A stretch of DNA of 64,000 nucleotides, taken from positions 1 through 64,000 of the forward strand of contig CAYUFX010000006.1 of assembly GCA_964444135.1 (NCBI GenBank). The letters run 5' to 3'. Below the pieces are notes generated by a model. That model saw only the letters and a program-made list of their open reading frames with translations. It had not been told where the DNA came from and ran no database searches. Source of the stretch: NIOZ-UU13 sp964444135. GTDB lineage: Bacteria > Planctomycetota > Phycisphaerae > Sedimentisphaerales > Anaerobacaceae. Shown piece by piece: positions 49,546 to 57,798 of the stretch; the stretch's first letter is position 1, and each line of letters begins with the position of its first letter. Made by a program: the position numbers and the translations under genes.

Positions 49546-51093
49546 TTAAGGTCTTTCCTTGCCTGGTTTTTGAGGGGTCTTTTTCAGCCCGCCGCCGTAG
49601 TAGGGATAGTTATCGAAGATATCGCCCTTACCTAAAACGCGGGGGTCTTTGGTGGCCTTCAGCTCGGACATCAAAGCAGCGCCTAACTTGCGTTTTATCT
49701 TGGTGTACTCAGGCTCACCGGCGACATTATTTAATTGGCTGGGGTCTTTGCGTAAGTCGTAAAGCTCCTCTGCCGGACGTTTTCCAAAGGCCGGTTCAAA
49801 TAATCCGGCAATCTGCGGCTCGTCACGGTACTTCAACATATAAGACTTTGTGGGCGAGGCATCGCAGTCACCGTAACCATAATGTGTGCCGAGAGGACGG
49901 GATATTACTATTTCTGTAGGTTGAGCATAGCCTTTGGCGGCGCCGGCGGGCCAGCGGCCCGGCTTGAAGTTGCGGATGTACAGGAAATCGTGCGTCCGTA
50001 TCGCCCGCATCGGATAACCGCCCATGCCGGTTTCCTGGCAGGGCACATGACGTTCCTTACCGGTCAGTACGTGATCACGCCTGCGGTCCACACGACCTGA
50101 TTTGCCCGAAGTGAGCGCATCTAAAAAACTTCTCGCCGTCATATCCACGGTTGGTTTCAATCCGGCCGCCTCCAGAAACGTCGGCGCCAAATCCGCTAAG
50201 CTGATAAAATCCTCGACAACCCGGCCGCCATTGACCGCCGCGGGCCAGCGACCTGCGAGCGGCACATTCGTCCCCAAATCATAAAGGTTACTCTTGCACC
50301 GCGGAAACGGCATCCCGTTGTCACCGGAGATTACTACTAATGTATTGTCCAGTTCGCCCTTTTCTTCCAGCATCTTCAACAGCTCTCCGACTTCGGTGTC
50401 GAAACGCTGTACCTCCCAGTAGTAGTCACAAATATCGGTGCGGACCTCTTCGCTGTCGGGAAAACACGCAGGTACTTCAACCTCCTCAAGTTTCATACCG
50501 CTGTTGATGCCGGATTGCCATTTGTAGCCCCGATGCGGGTCTGTACTGCCAAACCAAAAACAGAACGGTTTGCCCTTCGGCCGAGCTCTCAAAAACTCCT
50601 TGAAGTTTTTGTGCTGTGGCCCAGCGGGATTTCGTGTTCGACCGCCCGGCTCATTATAACCGGGACCCCATCCCTTACGGGTGTAACCTACGTGGTAACC
50701 GGCCGATTCCAGCAGGTCAGGATATACGTCGAACTTTGCCGGCAGCGTGCTCCAGAGATTGCCTCCCTCTTCCAGACGCCAGTGCCATTGACCGGTCAGG
50801 ATTGCTCCACGCGACGGAGTGCATGAGGGCGCTGAGACGAACGCATTTTCAAACAACACTCCCTCACGTGCCACCCTGTCGAACGTCGGCGTTTTGACGA
50901 CCTTGTCCCCGGCGATACTTGCGTGCGGCCAGGACCAGTCGTCCGCAAGGCAAAAAAGAATATTCGGTTGTTTCTTCGGAATCTCATCTCCAAATAATTC
51001 GGAGGTGCTTGTGCATGCTGAAAAAGCCAGCGATGCCACACCAAGCCCCATAGCCTTCAAGAAATTACGACGCTCATTATTTAGATTAACCAT
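49546..51093 (-). CDS. Exported sulfatase (CTPSR type)
   Basis: A 515-aa sulfatase. The leader ERRNFLKAMGLGVASLAFSAC is Tat-like with a possible lipobox ending at Cys27. The formylglycine site is Cys91 in SCTPSRGAILTG. Metal and active-site segments NILFCLADDWSWPHASIAGD, FGSTDPHRGYKW and LVVISGDNGMPFPRCKSNLYDLG match heparan/N-sulfoglucosamine-type sulfatases in plan, but substrate cannot be fixed. GGAGG precedes the ATG. It is the last gene of a tilS-sulfatase-sulfatase run, 28 bp after the other sulfatase. Confidence 0.9.
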   Translation of the reverse strand: MVNLNNERRNFLKAMGLGVASLAFSACTSTSELFGDEIPKKQPNILFCLADDWSWPHASIAGDKVVKTPTFDRVAREGVLFENAFVSAPSCTPSRGAILTGQWHWRLEEGGNLWSTLPAKFDVYPDLLESAGYHVGYTRKGWGPGYNEPGGRTRNPAGPQHKNFKEFLRARPKGKPFCFWFGSTDPHRGYKWQSGINSGMKLEEVEVPACFPDSEEVRTDICDYYWEVQRFDTEVGELLKMLEEKGELDNTLVVISGDNGMPFPRCKSNLYDLGTNVPLAGRWPAAVNGGRVVEDFISLADLAPTFLEAAGLKPTVDMTARSFLDALTSGKSGRVDRRRDHVLTGKERHVPCQETGMGGYPMRAIRTHDFLYIRNFKPGRWPAGAAKGYAQPTEIVISRPLGTHYGYGDCDASPTKSYMLKYRDEPQIAGLFEPAFGKRPAEELYDLRKDPSQLNNVAGEPEYTKIKRKLGAALMSELKATKDPRVLGKGDIFDNYPYYGGGLKKTPQKPGKERP

Positions 51094-51121
51094 ATTCTTT
51101 TCCTCCGGTTACTGGAATCAT

Positions 51122-52552
51122 TTATTTGTAATTTAGGATTCTCTCTTGTCCGGCCGGTAAGCTTGCTCCGACATCAGCCCGCCATTTTGCCAAGCGCTTT
51201 TGCAGTTCGGTCACCTTGTTGGGCATCTCCGCCGCTAAGTTGTGTTCCTCTGCGATGTCATCGGCGAGATTGTAAAGCTCGACCTGGCCTGTATCAAAGA
51301 ACTCAATGAGTTTGAAGTTGCCCTGCCGAATCGCTCCTGCCGAGTGTCCGCCAAGGAAATGCGGCTTCTCCAGCGGATAATGCCAATAGAATGTATCGCG
51401 CCCAAGCTCAGCTTTCGGGTTCTTAAGCAAAGGCATGATGGAAACACCGTCAATGTGCTGAGACTGGTCCATCCTGCATCCGGCGAGCTGAAGGAACGTT
51501 GGGTAAAAGTCAATATTGCTTGTTGGAGTACTGCACACGCTTCCCGGTTTCACAACCCCAGGCCGGCGAACAAGCAGAGGCTCGCGGATGCCACCTTCGT
51601 AAAGCGTGGACTTGCCGGCCCGCAGTGGCGCGTTGGAAGTTACGCGGTCCTCACCGCCATTGTCGCCGGTAAAGATTAGCACGGTGTTGTTGGCCAGAGA
51701 CAGTTCGTCAAGCTTGTCCATAATCATACCGACGCCTTCGTCAATGCTCTCAAGCTGCGCAGCCAGATGTGGATTATTCCGTCGGGCCTTGTTTCCTTTA
51801 CCGGCGCCGGATTTCTTTTCGTATTTGGCAACCAGCTCATCTTTACCAAACAACCTGGTATGGACGGCATAATGACTCAGGTATAGAAAGAAAGGGCCAT
51901 CTTTGTGCCGCTCGATAAACTCGACCGCTTCGAGGTTACAGCGGTCAACCAGATATTCTCTGCCGGGCAAACGTTTCTTGATTTCGCGGTTGAAGTGGTA
52001 GGGATGAAAGTAGCTGCCTCCGCCGATGCCGCGATTTTCTGAGACAATTACCTCATCAAAGCCGTGAAGGTCGGGCCCAATTTCCACCGCACCATGGTTG
52101 GCATAACCGGTGAGGTGCCATTTGCCGATGATACTTGTTGTGTAGCCGGCCCGCCTGAGCATCTCGGCGATGGTGACATAATCAGTCGAAAGGTGTTTGG
52201 CATCGTTGGGCCGCAGGTAGTCGGTAATGCCGACCCTTGCCGGATATTGCCCCGTCATCAGTGCCGCCCGGTACGGCGAACAAACCGGGGCCGCTGCGTA
52301 AGCTTCGGTAAACCTCATACCCTCGCTTGCCAGTTTATCGAGATTGGGTGTTTCGTTGAACTTATTGCCGTAGCACCCCAGCTCCGCCCAGCCTAAGTCA
52401 TCAGCTAAAATGAAAATGATGTTGGGCGTGTCCTCAGATGCCTTGCCGGTGATTAGCTCGGAGATACTCGTACAGCTCTGTGTCGCCAGTGTGGTCGCGC
52501 CCAGGCCCATAGTCTTTAGAAAGTGACGACGCGTGTAATTCAATATGCTCAT
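51122..52552 (-). CDS. Exported sulfatase (CSPYR type)
   Basis: A 476-aa sulfatase with a Tat-like leader TRRHFLKTMGLGATTLATQSC, formylglycine Cys91 in APVCSPYRAALMTGQYPAR, metal Asp pair in IIFILADDLGWAELGCYG, IIGKWHLTG, and VLIFTGDNGGEDRVTSNAPLR. No obvious SD precedes the ATG; it starts 15 bp after the stop of tilS and may depend on read-through translation or on a start I have not identified. Probably it removes sulfate from an extracellular glycan together with the adjacent sulfatase. Confidence 0.9.
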   Translation of the reverse strand: MSILNYTRRHFLKTMGLGATTLATQSCTSISELITGKASEDTPNIIFILADDLGWAELGCYGNKFNETPNLDKLASEGMRFTEAYAAAPVCSPYRAALMTGQYPARVGITDYLRPNDAKHLSTDYVTIAEMLRRAGYTTSIIGKWHLTGYANHGAVEIGPDLHGFDEVIVSENRGIGGGSYFHPYHFNREIKKRLPGREYLVDRCNLEAVEFIERHKDGPFFLYLSHYAVHTRLFGKDELVAKYEKKSGAGKGNKARRNNPHLAAQLESIDEGVGMIMDKLDELSLANNTVLIFTGDNGGEDRVTSNAPLRAGKSTLYEGGIREPLLVRRPGVVKPGSVCSTPTSNIDFYPTFLQLAGCRMDQSQHIDGVSIMPLLKNPKAELGRDTFYWHYPLEKPHFLGGHSAGAIRQGNFKLIEFFDTGQVELYNLADDIAEEHNLAAEMPNKVTELQKRLAKWRADVGASLPAGQERILNYK

Positions 52553-52567
52553 GTTTGTTTACGGTTT

Positions 52568-54016
52568 TTATCTGGCTTGCATCGGCATATCAGTTATTTG
52601 CAACTGAAGGATTTTGTGGGTTCCGCCGGTAACTTTAGCTTGCTCAGAAGTTCGAATCGGCCAAACCCAGATTATCCTTTCACTGTCAGTAACGACAAGA
52701 AGTTTCTGTCGTACTTCCTGTGGTACCCGCGCAGCGGTAAGGAATTTGCCTACCTTTTTCTCTTCACCCAAACCCAAAGGAACAAACCTGTCACCGGCCT
52801 TGCGAAAACGAACAACCAATGGCGGCTTTATCTTATCAAAGTCAAACCTCTCAATAAAATTGGTTTTTTCCGCTTTGAATTTCTCGAATTCCTTCTCATC
52901 AGCTTTGAAAATAGCTGCCTTTATCAAATTCCTGCCGAACCTTGTTTGCCCCGGAACTTCCAATCTGATACTTTTGAGGATTTGTTCTTCGGGATGAGGT
53001 CTTTTTCCAGGCCCAGAAAAAATCAGATTCCCGTATTCGGCGCCCACAATAAATTCGCCCGGCAGCTTTATTTTTTTGCCGCTGACGTTTTGCTCTGCTA
53101 ATCGCAGTATCCCTTCATAATGACGCTGCGTCAAATCTCTCTCGCCGCAGCCGATGACTGTCAAACTTCGCCGAGCAAGCTCAACCATTACCGGTTGTGA
53201 TTGAGCCAAAAGCACCTTCAAATCCAGTGTTACCTTTTCACCGACATAATCAGCGGCTTTCGGCCAAACCTCATCTACACGACTGCAAACCAGCTTATAG
53301 AACCTGCGGGCTGATTCGGACAGCTCGGATAATTGCTCCACAAGCGAACCGCTGCAATCCTTTTGTAACTCCGGAAGCAGCCGATGCCGAATATAGTTTC
53401 GCCTGTATGTACAATCAGTATTTGTATGGTCCTGTCGCCATTTTAGATTCCGCTGTTCTAAATAGTTGATGATTTCATCCTTCCTGACACACAGCAACGG
53501 CCTTACAAACTTAAATTCATCGGCAAAGACATGCTTCGGCCAAATCCCCCCGAGTCCGCGAAAACCTGTGCCGCGAGTTAATCGCTGCAAAATGGTCTCG
53601 GCATTGTCGTTTTTTTGGTGCGCTGCCGCTATTACCTTGCAGTTGTTGACCCTTGCAATCTCGCGAAGATTTTTAATCCGCAGTTTCCGAGCGGCCGTCT
53701 CAATCGACAACTTATTACGACCGGCGAACCCGCGTACATCCACTTGCTTCGTTGTTACGGCTAACTTCAGCTCGGCTGCCTGTGTGACAACGAAATCTTC
53801 ATCCGAATCTGCTTCAGCCCCTCTTAGCTGATGATTGATATGAGCGCAGAGCAGCTTGGCACCGAAAACGTTCGCACTGCTCAACGCGCGCATTGCATAC
53901 AGAAGCGCCGTCGAATCCGCTCCGCCGGAAACAGCCAACAAAACTTTATCCGCAGAGCCGAAAAGTTCATTAGCTTTGATAAAATCACCGACTTTTTGCT
54001 CAAATTCCGACAGCAT
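52568..54016 (-). CDS. tilS: tRNA(Ile)-lysidine synthase
   Basis: ATP-dependent enzyme that puts lysine on C34 of tRNA-Ile(CAU), changing its specificity from Met to Ile codons. The 482-aa chain has the PP-loop VLLAVSGGADSTALLYAM (residues about 26-43), CAHINHQLRGAEADSDEDFV, AAAHQKNDNAETILQRLTRGTGFRGLGGI and the C-terminal TilS domain with RKAGDRFVPLGLGEEKKVGKFL. Length and order are normal for a three-domain TilS. It heads a minus-strand run with two sulfatases, a curious partnership that is probably only positional. Confidence 0.95.
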   Translation of the reverse strand: MLSEFEQKVGDFIKANELFGSADKVLLAVSGGADSTALLYAMRALSSANVFGAKLLCAHINHQLRGAEADSDEDFVVTQAAELKLAVTTKQVDVRGFAGRNKLSIETAARKLRIKNLREIARVNNCKVIAAAHQKNDNAETILQRLTRGTGFRGLGGIWPKHVFADEFKFVRPLLCVRKDEIINYLEQRNLKWRQDHTNTDCTYRRNYIRHRLLPELQKDCSGSLVEQLSELSESARRFYKLVCSRVDEVWPKAADYVGEKVTLDLKVLLAQSQPVMVELARRSLTVIGCGERDLTQRHYEGILRLAEQNVSGKKIKLPGEFIVGAEYGNLIFSGPGKRPHPEEQILKSIRLEVPGQTRFGRNLIKAAIFKADEKEFEKFKAEKTNFIERFDFDKIKPPLVVRFRKAGDRFVPLGLGEEKKVGKFLTAARVPQEVRQKLLVVTDSERIIWVWPIRTSEQAKVTGGTHKILQLQITDMPMQAR

Positions 54017-54056
54017 CTCTTTTGGGGCCCCACAGGGCAGGGGTCCCTCTTATTAC

Positions 54057-54092
54057 ATAAAAAAACGGGCCTGATGTCCAGCCAGGCCCGAG
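54057..54092 (-). terminator. Intrinsic terminator of the TPR lipoprotein gene
   Basis: On the minus strand GGGCCTGG...CAGGCCC is followed by GTTTTTTT. It separates the lipoprotein gene from tilS. Confidence 0.75.
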
Positions 54093-54182
54093 AATCAGAT
54101 ATCAGAAGTAAGATGTCTGAAGTCAGAAGTCAGAAATCAGATTAACAGACATTTCTGTCTTCTGTCCTCTGACATCTGTCCA
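54092..54182. repeat. Heptad array, AAGTCAG/CTGTCTT type (13 units, 91 bp)
   Basis: GAATCAG, ATATCAG, AAGTAAG, ATGTCTG, AAGTCAG, AAGTCAG, AAATCAG, ATTAACA, GACATTT, CTGTCTT, CTGTCCT, CTGACAT, CTGTCCA in one register. The left half (AAGTCAG) and right half (CTGTCTT/CTGACAT) are roughly complementary. Same family as the array in the GH2 gene. Confidence 0.85.
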
Positions 54183-54201
54183 CCCCAAAGTTTTGCCAAC
54201 A

Positions 54202-54999
54202 TCACTCATTTTCACTGCCGATTGTGTACAAATCTATTATGCGCTGTTCTGCGAACTCCGTCCATTTCCGATGCCTTTCATATGCACCTTCGGTTTTGAT
54301 GGCCTCCCGATAAAGCTCCAATGCCTCGTCGTAGCGGTGCAGGCGTTTATCCAGAATCCGTGCCGCCCTGAACCTCGCAGGATGAATGGTACCAGGGTCC
54401 CACTGATAGGCTCTTTTGTAGTACAAAAGGGCTATCGAATAATCCTGGAAATATTCATAAATTTCGCCCGCCTTGTATGCCGCATCGTCAATCTTGTCGC
54501 TCGAAGGAAATGTCTTTATGAGCCGGTTGTATTTATCCGTAGCCAAACGTAATAACTCATTGTCTTTTACTACAAGTAACGCACCGGCCTCTTTTTGAAG
54601 GTCCAGGGCGTCCTGATAGATTTCATCTGCTTCCGGAATAGAAGTGCTCGCTCTCAAATTCGCCCCGGCGGCCTCGGCCTCAATAATGTACTTATATTGC
54701 GGGATAGAATCCAGTGCTGCCAGCTCATCTTTGGCCCAGTTAAGCTTCATATTGTTGCCGCTCCTTGTATAGTATCCGACCAGCAATTGAAGACCCTGCC
54801 GATATGCCTGGCGATTGACCGCTATCTGCTCGACGAAATCGGTCTCACCGGCATCGGCAACCGAAACTACGCCAGCAGCCCCGATTGAGGTTCTGGTTCG
54901 GGCCGGCATAAGCTGGCCTCTGCCGCTGTCAACACCCTGGCAGCCAACCAGCACGTTCAATAAGACGATGACTACTGCGGTAAGAACTATCCTTGCCAT
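54202..54999 (-). CDS. TPR-containing lipoprotein
   Basis: A 265-aa product with a lipoprotein signal (VVIVLLNVLVGC, Cys20 as lipid site). It is otherwise helical with repeated TPR-like pairs: RQAYRQGLQLLVGYYTRSGN, EIYQDALDLQKEAGALL, AAYKAGEIYEYFQDYSIALLYYKRAYQWDP and RYDEALELYREAIK. The YbgF/BamD-like pattern DNELLRLATDKYNRLIKTFPSS suggests a scaffold in envelope assembly. AAAGGAGG precedes the ATG. It appears to be a single-gene unit with its own terminator. Confidence 0.78.
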   Translation of the reverse strand: MARIVLTAVVIVLLNVLVGCQGVDSGRGQLMPARTRTSIGAAGVVSVADAGETDFVEQIAVNRQAYRQGLQLLVGYYTRSGNNMKLNWAKDELAALDSIPQYKYIIEAEAAGANLRASTSIPEADEIYQDALDLQKEAGALLVVKDNELLRLATDKYNRLIKTFPSSDKIDDAAYKAGEIYEYFQDYSIALLYYKRAYQWDPGTIHPARFRAARILDKRLHRYDEALELYREAIKTEGAYERHRKWTEFAEQRIIDLYTIGSENE

Positions 55000-55037
55000 A
55001 ATGGCCTCCTTTCAACTTTTAACCTATAAAAGAGTTA

Positions 55038-55194
55038 TGCAAAATTGAGGTCAGGCATATATTATTTAAGAAAATCATGTTTTCGATTTTCTTGAATAAT
55101 CAACTAACTATCTATTATACAACATCGTACTGTTTGGAAAAAAAATTAAAAGAAAATTTTTCCTTTCCAAAGTATGCCTAACCTCGATTTTGCA
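55038..55194. mobile_element. MITE-like palindromic element (157 bp)
   Basis: The ends are inverted repeats of 22 bp with 20 matches: TGCAAAATTGAGGTCAGGCA at 55038 onward, against the complement of 55173-55194. Inside are a second inverted repeat (55061-55076 with 55085-55100, 15 of 16) and TTGGAAA/TTTCCAA (55134-55140 with 55164-55170). There is no coding frame and no clear target duplication. It probably depended on a transposase encoded elsewhere. Confidence 0.6.
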
Positions 55195-55224
55195 GAAGTC
55201 ATCCTTTAACCTAAACCAGTCCTG

Positions 55225-55252
55225 ATTATAAATTATCAATTATCAATTAAAA
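55225..55252. repeat. Heptad array, ATTATCA type (4 units)
   Basis: ATTATAA, ATTATCA, ATTATCA, ATTAAAA in register. Confidence 0.6.
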
Positions 55253-55342
55253 GCCTGCTCGTCAAGGACAAACAACTAAAAAATATTTAGCCGGGCGTCT
55301 ATTTTTATATCGGCCATAACACTCAAATTGGCCGATTTATCG

Positions 55343-55393
55343 TATCATTCCCGCAAAACCTGTCCTGAGCAGAGTCGAAGGAGCGGGAATCTA
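55343..55393. repeat. Dispersed repeat with TTCCCGC ends
   Basis: CATTCCCGC...GCGGGAAT encloses AACCTGTCCTGAGCAGAGTC. The phrase AACCTGTCCTGAG recurs at about 57131, in another element with the same ends. The rest of 55253-55640 shows no gene. Confidence 0.6.
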
Positions 55394-55640
55394 CTTCTTC
55401 AACAGCAGAACTGCTGAGATGAAATAATTTGTTGCCTACAAGATACTGATGCCCGTGCCCTCATGGCCTATTATGATTGAAAATCGTGATATCCATATGT
55501 AGAAACTGGGTTTACGTTCGACGTCTATGTGTCCTGCCGGGACCTTGTCTATTAACGTTTTAAGAGATGTTTGCGCAATTATTATAGGCCGCAAGCCAAA
55601 AAGCAGTCGATTTATGTATTAAAAAAGTCTGCAAAACGGT

Positions 55641-55669
55641 TTGACTTTGGCGACTGATTAGGGTATAAT
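55641..55669 (+). promoter_or_regulatory. Sigma-70-type promoter of the DUF1573 gene
   Basis: TTGACT (55641-55646), 17-nt spacer, TATAAT (55664-55669). The leader to the ATG is about 128 nt. Confidence 0.75.
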
Positions 55670-55803
55670 AACAATAATAAAGTTTTGATGGGGCCGGAGG
55701 AGGTCATCTGAAAAATCGTTGTTAAAGGTGCCTTTTCCGTTAAGCTCAAGTTTCTTGCCAATTAGCTGAAAGTCTCATCTCAGTGTGATTTGGAGATAAG
55801 AAT

Positions 55804-56982
55804 ATGAAGCCGAATCAGTTGATTTTAACCGTTCTTGTCGTGGTTTGCGTTTTACTCTTGCAGGCAGGTTGTGAAGAAGAGGCTATGGCACCACGAGAGA
55901 TCAGCCCCGACTGGTTCCAGCAGCAGACCCAGATGGCCATGACCAGGACACCAAGCTTCGCCAAATCGTCGTCAAGAATTACATTTGAAAAAGTAACTCA
56001 CAACTTCGGCGACGTCGGCCCGGGAACAAACCACTTTTGTGAGTTCAGATTCACAAACACCGGAGAGGGTGTTCTAAAAATAGGCCAGGTTGATAAAACC
56101 TGCGGTTGTACACCATTTTCACTGGACAAAACAACATACGCGCCGGGCGAAAGCGGAACATTGAAAGTAAGGTATTATGCTGAATTAGAACAGGGCAGCA
56201 CAACGAAACAGTTGTTTGTGCACACCAACGACAGCCAAAACCCGAAGGTTGCCCTGACCATAAATGCCAGAGTGATAGCAAAGGTCGATTATGAGCCGAA
56301 GACATTGAGCCTGTCACTGAAATACCAGAATGCCGGCTGTCCGCAGATCACACTTACCAGCATCGACAACCAGCCTTTTTCAGTACGCTCTTTCAAATCG
56401 ACGGCCAATTGTATAACCGCCGACTTTAATCCTTCAGCGAAAGCAACGAGGTTCGTTCTTCAGCCAAAGGTTGATATGGCCAAACTGGAAAGAACTTTGA
56501 ATGGGCGTATCGAGATTGGCCTGACTCATCCAGAATGCAAGACCCTTACTATCGGCCTTAATGCATTGCCAAGATTCAGTGTTGCTCCGCGCCCGATTGT
56601 CGTTCACAACGCCGAGGCGAAAAGGTCGGTAACAAGGAAAGTTCGGATACAAAACAACTACCAGGATGATTTTGAGCTTGAATCAGTGTCCTCCAAAAAA
56701 GGTACTGTAAAGTTTATGGGCTACGAAAAGCTTATCGATGGTTATGAGCTTGATTTGAGTATAACACCGCCGGCTACCGTGGAACAAACGGGCGTGTTCA
56801 CAGATGTGGTTTTTGTGAAAGTAAAAGGCGGCGGGAATCTGGAAATTCCCTGCAGCGGATTCTATTGGCGACAGTCTGCTGTGCCCCAGGCACCATCTCG
56901 AGCATCCACACGGGACACAAGCACAAGCAAAAAAGATTGTCCGACTTGTGGTCCAAAAAGGCTTTACTTTGGCCCGAAGTAA
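55804..56982 (+). CDS. DUF1573-domain lipoprotein
   Basis: A 392-aa product with a lipoprotein signal ending LLLQAGC (Cys23). The DUF1573 motif is clear: ITFEKVTHNFGDVGPGTNHFCEFRFTNTGEGVLKIGQVDKTCGCTPF, then YAPGESGTLKVRY. Two more Ig/ASH-like beta domains follow (about 150-245 and 250-350) with no catalytic residues. The C-terminus has a Ser/Thr-rich linker and CPTCGP. GGAG precedes the ATG. DUF1573 proteins are exported and of unknown function; an envelope-binding role is assumed. Confidence 0.85.
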   Translation: MKPNQLILTVLVVVCVLLLQAGCEEEAMAPREISPDWFQQQTQMAMTRTPSFAKSSSRITFEKVTHNFGDVGPGTNHFCEFRFTNTGEGVLKIGQVDKTCGCTPFSLDKTTYAPGESGTLKVRYYAELEQGSTTKQLFVHTNDSQNPKVALTINARVIAKVDYEPKTLSLSLKYQNAGCPQITLTSIDNQPFSVRSFKSTANCITADFNPSAKATRFVLQPKVDMAKLERTLNGRIEIGLTHPECKTLTIGLNALPRFSVAPRPIVVHNAEAKRSVTRKVRIQNNYQDDFELESVSSKKGTVKFMGYEKLIDGYELDLSITPPATVEQTGVFTDVVFVKVKGGGNLEIPCSGFYWRQSAVPQAPSRASTRDTSTSKKDCPTCGPKRLYFGPK

Positions 56983-57049
56983 GAATAAAGGTTCTTAAGC
57001 GTGTTCTAATCGCTTTACAATCGGGCACACTTTGCTTATCGACTGCACT

Positions 57050-57239
57050 GTCATTCCTGCGAAAGCGGGAATCCGGGAAAAACCCAAGGTCTGGATTCAG
57101 CATCAAAGCCTGCCCTGCCTGTCCCGTACCAAACCTGTCCTGAGTGTAATCGAAGGATAGGTCCCTGCCGCCTGCCCTCGCATTTCTCTGGCGTGGGTTA
57201 TTTGGTGCGGGAAGCAAAGCCGAATGGGTGCGGAATGAC
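57050..57239. repeat. Composite repeat bounded by GTCATTCC and GGAATGAC
   Basis: It opens with GTCATTCCTGCGAAAGCGGGAA, contains AACCTGTCCTGAG and several CTGCC-rich pieces, and closes with GCGGAATGAC. It looks like an insertion-expanded form of the common GTCATTCCCGC element. No gene is seen in 56983-57398. Confidence 0.55.
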
Positions 57240-57332
57240 AATTCCCCAAATTATATGTTACAGGCCAGCAGGCACGATTCCGAATCGAGCTTAATTTTTT
57301 TAAATTTTTTTATTTTTTTTTCTCGACATCAC

Positions 57333-57360
57333 TTGACAAAGGGCAAATTTATGTTATACT
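57333..57360 (+). promoter_or_regulatory. Promoter of the GntR/ABC operon
   Basis: Perfect TTGACA (57333-57338), 16-nt spacer, TATACT (57355-57360). Confidence 0.8.
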
Positions 57361-57382
57361 TGTAATAGTTGGAATAGTACAA
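57360..57382 (+). promoter_or_regulatory. Probable GntR operator
   Basis: TTGTA (57360-57364), 13 nt, TACAA (57378-57382): a perfect inverted repeat at the expected transcription start, right behind the -10. It is a natural site for autoregulation by the first gene product. Confidence 0.5.
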
Positions 57383-57398
57383 TTATTGAGGTTGAGTT

Positions 57399-57794
57399 AT
57401 GCAGTTTCGTATAGACAACGCATCAGACAGGCCCGTTTATCAGCAGATAATAGACCAAATCAAGCGTGACATTGCCTTGGGCAGGCTCAACAAAAACGAA
57501 AGGCTGCCCACCGTAAGGCAATTAGCCGGCCAGATTGCCCTAAATCCCAACACAATAGCCAAGGCCTATCGACAATTGGAGCAGGAGGGCATTATTGTTA
57601 CCAAGGCCGGTGCCGGGGCTTTTGTCGCGAATCTTGACAGTAATTTGAGCAGGTCGGTCAGAAAAAAACTCATTTCTGAGGAACTCGAGCGAATAGCAGT
57701 TGAAGCATATCATATGCAAATTGACAGTCAAACGCTGTTGGAGTGGTTCAATAACGCAGTTGTCAAATTCAATTTGCCATCGAAGAAAGGGTGA
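57399..57794 (+). CDS. GntR-family regulator, YtrA subfamily
   Basis: A 131-aa repressor. The winged helix is RPVYQQIIDQIKRDIALGRLNKNERLPTVRQLAGQIALNPNTIAKAYRQLEQEGIIVTKAGAGAFV (about 12-78). A short helical C-terminus follows, without the large ligand domain of other GntR groups. YtrA-type members sit before ABC transporter genes and repress them, often in response to cell-envelope antibiotics. That is exactly the arrangement here; the next start is 4 bp away. Confidence 0.9.
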   Translation: MQFRIDNASDRPVYQQIIDQIKRDIALGRLNKNERLPTVRQLAGQIALNPNTIAKAYRQLEQEGIIVTKAGAGAFVANLDSNLSRSVRKKLISEELERIAVEAYHMQIDSQTLLEWFNNAVVKFNLPSKKG

Positions 57795-57798
57795 CCGA

